DNA of 64,000 bases. It comes from an uncultured Erythrobacter sp. Its GTDB lineage: Bacteria > Pseudomonadota > Alphaproteobacteria > Sphingomonadales > Sphingomonadaceae. Below the pieces are notes generated by a model. That model did not search any database. It saw only the letters and a list, made by a program, of their open reading frames with translations, and was not told the DNA's origin. Shown piece by piece: positions 61,930 through 64,000 of this stretch. Both the position numbers and the translations under genes were made by a program. Within the stretch, counting starts at the first letter, position 1; the number at the start of each line of letters is the position of its first letter. The stretch spans positions 524,739-588,738 of the forward strand of contig CANMIS010000003.1 of the NCBI GenBank assembly GCA_947498065.1, written 5' to 3'.

Positions 61930-62394
61930 TCATTCGCTTGGATTAAGCGTGTGGGCGGTTCCCTCGAAATCCTTGAGGTCAGGCTTCTCAGGCTTGTCGC
62001 CATAGCCCTTCACCACAGCAGCAAGCACTGGCTGCTTGGTTCCCGGTGTACCTTTAGCCTTGCGTTCCATGCCGAGTACTTTTTCGCCGATATATTGGAA
62101 AACTTGCGCAGCGACGCCTGGCTCTTCGGCCTTCTTGATGCGGACCTGCGCCTTGGGAGAGACGATGTAGAACTCGTCCCCACGAACTAAGACCGCGCGG
62201 CCGCCTTCGCTGGTGCGCAAAACATCGCCGATTTCCAGTCGCGTACCCTTGGCCGCGTATAAGGCCTTGGCATCGCGGGTGATGGAAACCTGCCCGTCTG
62301 TCTCCGAGATCATCCAGCCAGAATCGCTCGCAAATGCCGCGCTGCTCGAGAGAAGGGCTGCACAAATGCACAGATGTTTTGACAGTTTGATCAT
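61930..62394 (-). CDS. Exported protein with FecR-like domain
   Basis: A 154-residue protein with a signal peptide (ends SSAAFASDS). The segment GQVSITRDAKALYAAKGTRLEIGDVLRTSEGGRAVLV resembles the FecR/iron-dicitrate sensor fold, which also occurs in small periplasmic proteins. No sigma factor lies beside it, so signalling is not implied. The ribosome site GAGGTAAGG is strong. An inverted repeat TTAGT-TTCG-ACTAA lies 19 bp upstream. Confidence 0.8.
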   Translation of the reverse strand: MIKLSKHLCICAALLSSSAAFASDSGWMISETDGQVSITRDAKALYAAKGTRLEIGDVLRTSEGGRAVLVRGDEFYIVSPKAQVRIKKAEEPGVAAQVFQYIGEKVLGMERKAKGTPGTKQPVLAAVVKGYGDKPEKPDLKDFEGTAHTLNPSE

Positions 62395-62412
62395 GGCCTT
62401 ACCTCGGAATCC

Positions 62413-62473
62413 TTAGTTTCGACTAAGTATCCACGTTAGGCCGGGGTCTTTCCAATCCGATTAAACCGATTGG
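62413..62473. promoter_or_regulatory. Two inverted repeats upstream of the FecR-like gene
   Basis: TTAGT-TTCG-ACTAA at 62413-62426 is a compact hairpin close to the start. CCAATC (62452-62457) and GATTGG (62468-62473) form a second dyad. They lie in the 166-bp gap before the DUF1330 gene and may be leader or operator elements. Confidence 0.35.
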
Positions 62474-62560
62474 CTAAGAAAGGACTTGGAATTTGGGTTA
62501 ATTTTCCCTTTTCTGATCCGATTTCGAGGCATCCTTAAAACTGATGTTTGGCAAGGGAGA

Positions 62561-62998
62561 TCACCCAAAGACGTCCCCGCCCTCGCCAGGCTTGAAGCGC
62601 ATTAAGCGGCTGTCGATCAGGGCAGCGCTGCGGTTCACCACGGCCAGCTGATAGTCGGGATCTTTGATCATTTCGAAGAACGCGCCGCTGTTCGGGTATT
62701 GCGCGACAAAGCCATCATGCCACACCTTGTCGTCTGGCTCCGGCCCCGTGACCATGGTCTGAAACTCCCCGCGCCACACAATCGACCCGCCGACCCGGCG
62801 AAAGATTGGGCCACTGGTCGCGCCATATTCTGCATAGGCGCGCCGGCCGCTCCAACCATTGGCGTGATGCTCGTGCCCCTCGGGGTACTCAGCCAGCTCG
62901 CGATAGCGGAGCAGATTGAGCATATGGATCGGCTCGTCGCGCGGCAGGTCCTTAAAGGCCTGAAAGTTGCCTGGGCTGGGATCGATATAGTGTGTCAT
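62561..62998 (-). CDS. DUF1330 family protein
   Basis: A 145-residue ferredoxin-like dabb-type protein: EPIHMLNLLRYRELAEYP, RRAYAEYGATSGPIFRRVGG, and VAQYPNSGAFFEMIKDPDYQ with AALIDSRLMRF at the end. The function of the family is unknown. It starts 12 bp after the pseudouridine synthase gene and is probably co-transcribed. Confidence 0.85.
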   Translation of the reverse strand: MTHYIDPSPGNFQAFKDLPRDEPIHMLNLLRYRELAEYPEGHEHHANGWSGRRAYAEYGATSGPIFRRVGGSIVWRGEFQTMVTGPEPDDKVWHDGFVAQYPNSGAFFEMIKDPDYQLAVVNRSAALIDSRLMRFKPGEGGDVFG

Positions 62999-63010
62999 CT
63001 GCTTGGCTCC

Positions 63011-63556
63011 TCAAACTTTAATCTCGCGCCACTCACCGGGCGCCAATCCGTCGACCGACCACTCGCCAACGCTCCAGCGCACAAGGCGCAAGGTCGGTAG
63101 GTCCACGGCGGCGGTCATCCGCCGGACTTGGCGGTTTTTGCCCTCCGATATGCTTAGGGAAATCCAGCTGTCGGCCACATTCTTGCGAAAGCGGATAGGC
63201 GGATCGCGCTCCCACAGATCAGGCGGATCAATCCGTTCAACTTTGGCGGGCTTTGTCATCCCATCCTTTAGCTCCACGCCGCGCCGCAGCGCCTCCAGCG
63301 CTTGCGTATCCGGCTCGCCTTCGACCTGAGCCAGATAGGTCTTTTCGGTCTTGTAACGCGGCTCTGCGATGCGCGATTGCAAGCGCCCATCATCGGTGAG
63401 CAGCAACAGCCCTTCGCTATCCTTATCCAAACGCCCAGCAGGATAGACCGCTGGCACATCGACCAGATGCGCCAGCGTGTCTTGGACACCCTCCTTGCCG
63501 CCGCTAAATTGCGACAACACACCAAAGGGTTTGTTCAGCAGGATTAGCCGAGCGAT
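63011..63556 (-). CDS. rRNA large-subunit pseudouridine synthase (RluE/RsuA family), apparent AUC start
   Basis: A 181-residue enzyme that makes pseudouridine in rRNA. The catalytic Asp is in VYPAGRLDKDSEGLLLLTDD, and the RNA-binding end is GKNRQVRRMTAAVDLPTLRL. The conserved N terminus ARLILLNKPFGVLSQF is present in frame, but the only codon where initiation is expected is ATC at 63554-63556, placed 8 bases after a perfect AGGAGG. No ATG, GTG or TTG precedes that motif in frame; the next start, GTG at 63520, would remove it. The upstream ligase stop overlaps the ribosome site. Confidence 0.8.
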   Translation of the reverse strand: MARLILLNKPFGVLSQFSGGKEGVQDTLAHLVDVPAVYPAGRLDKDSEGLLLLTDDGRLQSRIAEPRYKTEKTYLAQVEGEPDTQALEALRRGVELKDGMTKPAKVERIDPPDLWERDPPIRFRKNVADSWISLSISEGKNRQVRRMTAAVDLPTLRLVRWSVGEWSVDGLAPGEWREIKV

Positions 63557-63568
63557 TGCCCCGGCCTC

Positions 63569-64000
63569 CTAAGCGCCTTCGAGCTTATAATCGCTGAAGC
63601 GGTCGCGCAGGTCCTTCTTGGATATCTTGCCGGTTGCGGTGTGCGGAATGTCGTCCACAAATTCGACCGCATCGGGCATCCACCATTTCGCGATCAGTGG
63701 CTTGAGATGCTCCAGCACATCGTCGCTTGAGAGGTTGGCTCCCTCATTCTTGACCACGAACAGCACGGGGCGCTCATCCCATTTCGGGTGATACATCCCA
63801 ATGCAAGCAGCCTCAGCGATGTCGGGATGACCCACGGCGGCGTTCTCGAGCTCAACCGAGCTGATCCATTCGCCGCCGGATTTGATCACATCCTTGGTGC
63901 GGTCGGTCAGTTGCAATGTACCGTCGGGATGGATGATGCCGACATCGCCCGTGTCGAACCAGCCATCCTCATTGACCGCGTCGGTCTCGGCCTTGAGATA
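63569..64000 (-). CDS. Fatty-acid-CoA ligase, C-terminal part
   Basis: The last 143 residues of an AMP-forming acyl-CoA synthetase; the gene runs past the right edge. Visible are the hinge motif [40 protein letters not shown], and the adenylation lysine near the end in [15 protein letters not shown]. The SGGEWISS form fits medium/long-chain fatty-acid ligases of the AlkK-like type. The stop overlaps the ribosome site of the pseudouridine synthase, so the two are linked. Confidence 0.92.
   Translation of the reverse strand, partial: YLKAETDAVNEDGWFDTGDVGIIHPDGTLQLTDRTKDVIKSGGEWISSVELENAAVGHPDIAEAACIGMYHPKWDERPVLFVVKNEGANLSSDDVLEHLKPLIAKWWMPDAVEFVDDIPHTATGKISKKDLRDRFSDYKLEGA

Overview
The window looks like a chromosomal segment of a moderately GC-rich alphaproteobacterium. 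Sphingomonadales, probably Erythrobacteraceae, is the best fit. The reasons are a complete XrtA (exosortase A) exopolysaccharide locus, RNase E beside amiC-mrcA-prfB, a fabA-fabB-fabI operon, and RNase E with a charged insert in its S1 domain. This placement rests on recognised families and gene order, not on a computed phylogeny. I saw no rRNA, tRNA, CRISPR array, phage or insertion sequence.

Layout. 1-11 kb: a partial aldehyde dehydrogenase, a thiolase, small envelope proteins, a 2-hydroxyacid dehydrogenase, an Amt ammonium channel, then a leftward operon fabA-fabB-fabI-GNAT-hydrolase, and a predicted lipoprotein with a methyltransferase fold. 11-19 kb: prfB, PBP1A and a cell-wall amidase, divergent from rne with its long structured leader. 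19-24 kb: a methyltransferase, then a class V PLP enzyme divergent from a three-gene cassette of a Ddl-like ATP-grasp ligase, a RimB-type protease and RimK. 24-29 kb: a trimeric autotransporter adhesin with repeats upstream, and a small membrane-protein gene flanked by a 44-bp duplication of the 3' end of an SDR gene, which looks like an insertion. 29-32 kb: sdhB, a thioesterase, zapE and an RpfF-like crotonase (possible DSF signal synthase).

32.5-50.5 kb is the XrtA system. One leftward operon holds the export lipoprotein, chain-length protein, tyrosine autokinase, outer-membrane protein, ATPase, deacetylase, FemAB protein, glycosyltransferase, exosortase and amidotransferase. Next to it sit a leftward AMP-ligase/PLP-decarboxylase pair and a divergent rightward set of GNAT/FemAB protein, acyl carrier protein and two alpha/beta-hydrolase-fold proteins. 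Together they look like an EPS export and protein-sorting machine with an attached, biochemically obscure carrier-protein pathway. No PEP-CTERM substrate and no EpsI domain is visible in the window.

50.5-64 kb: a tightly packed leftward run of core metabolism (ETF-QO, a small CxxC protein, ispE, N-formylglutamate amidohydrolase, ilvD, a lipoprotein, nnr, an RNA m5U methyltransferase), then a rightward UDG-fold protein, soluble lytic transglycosylase and moaB, and at the right end a FecR-like protein, a DUF1330 protein, a pseudouridine synthase that seems to start at AUC, and the C-terminal part of an acyl-CoA ligase.
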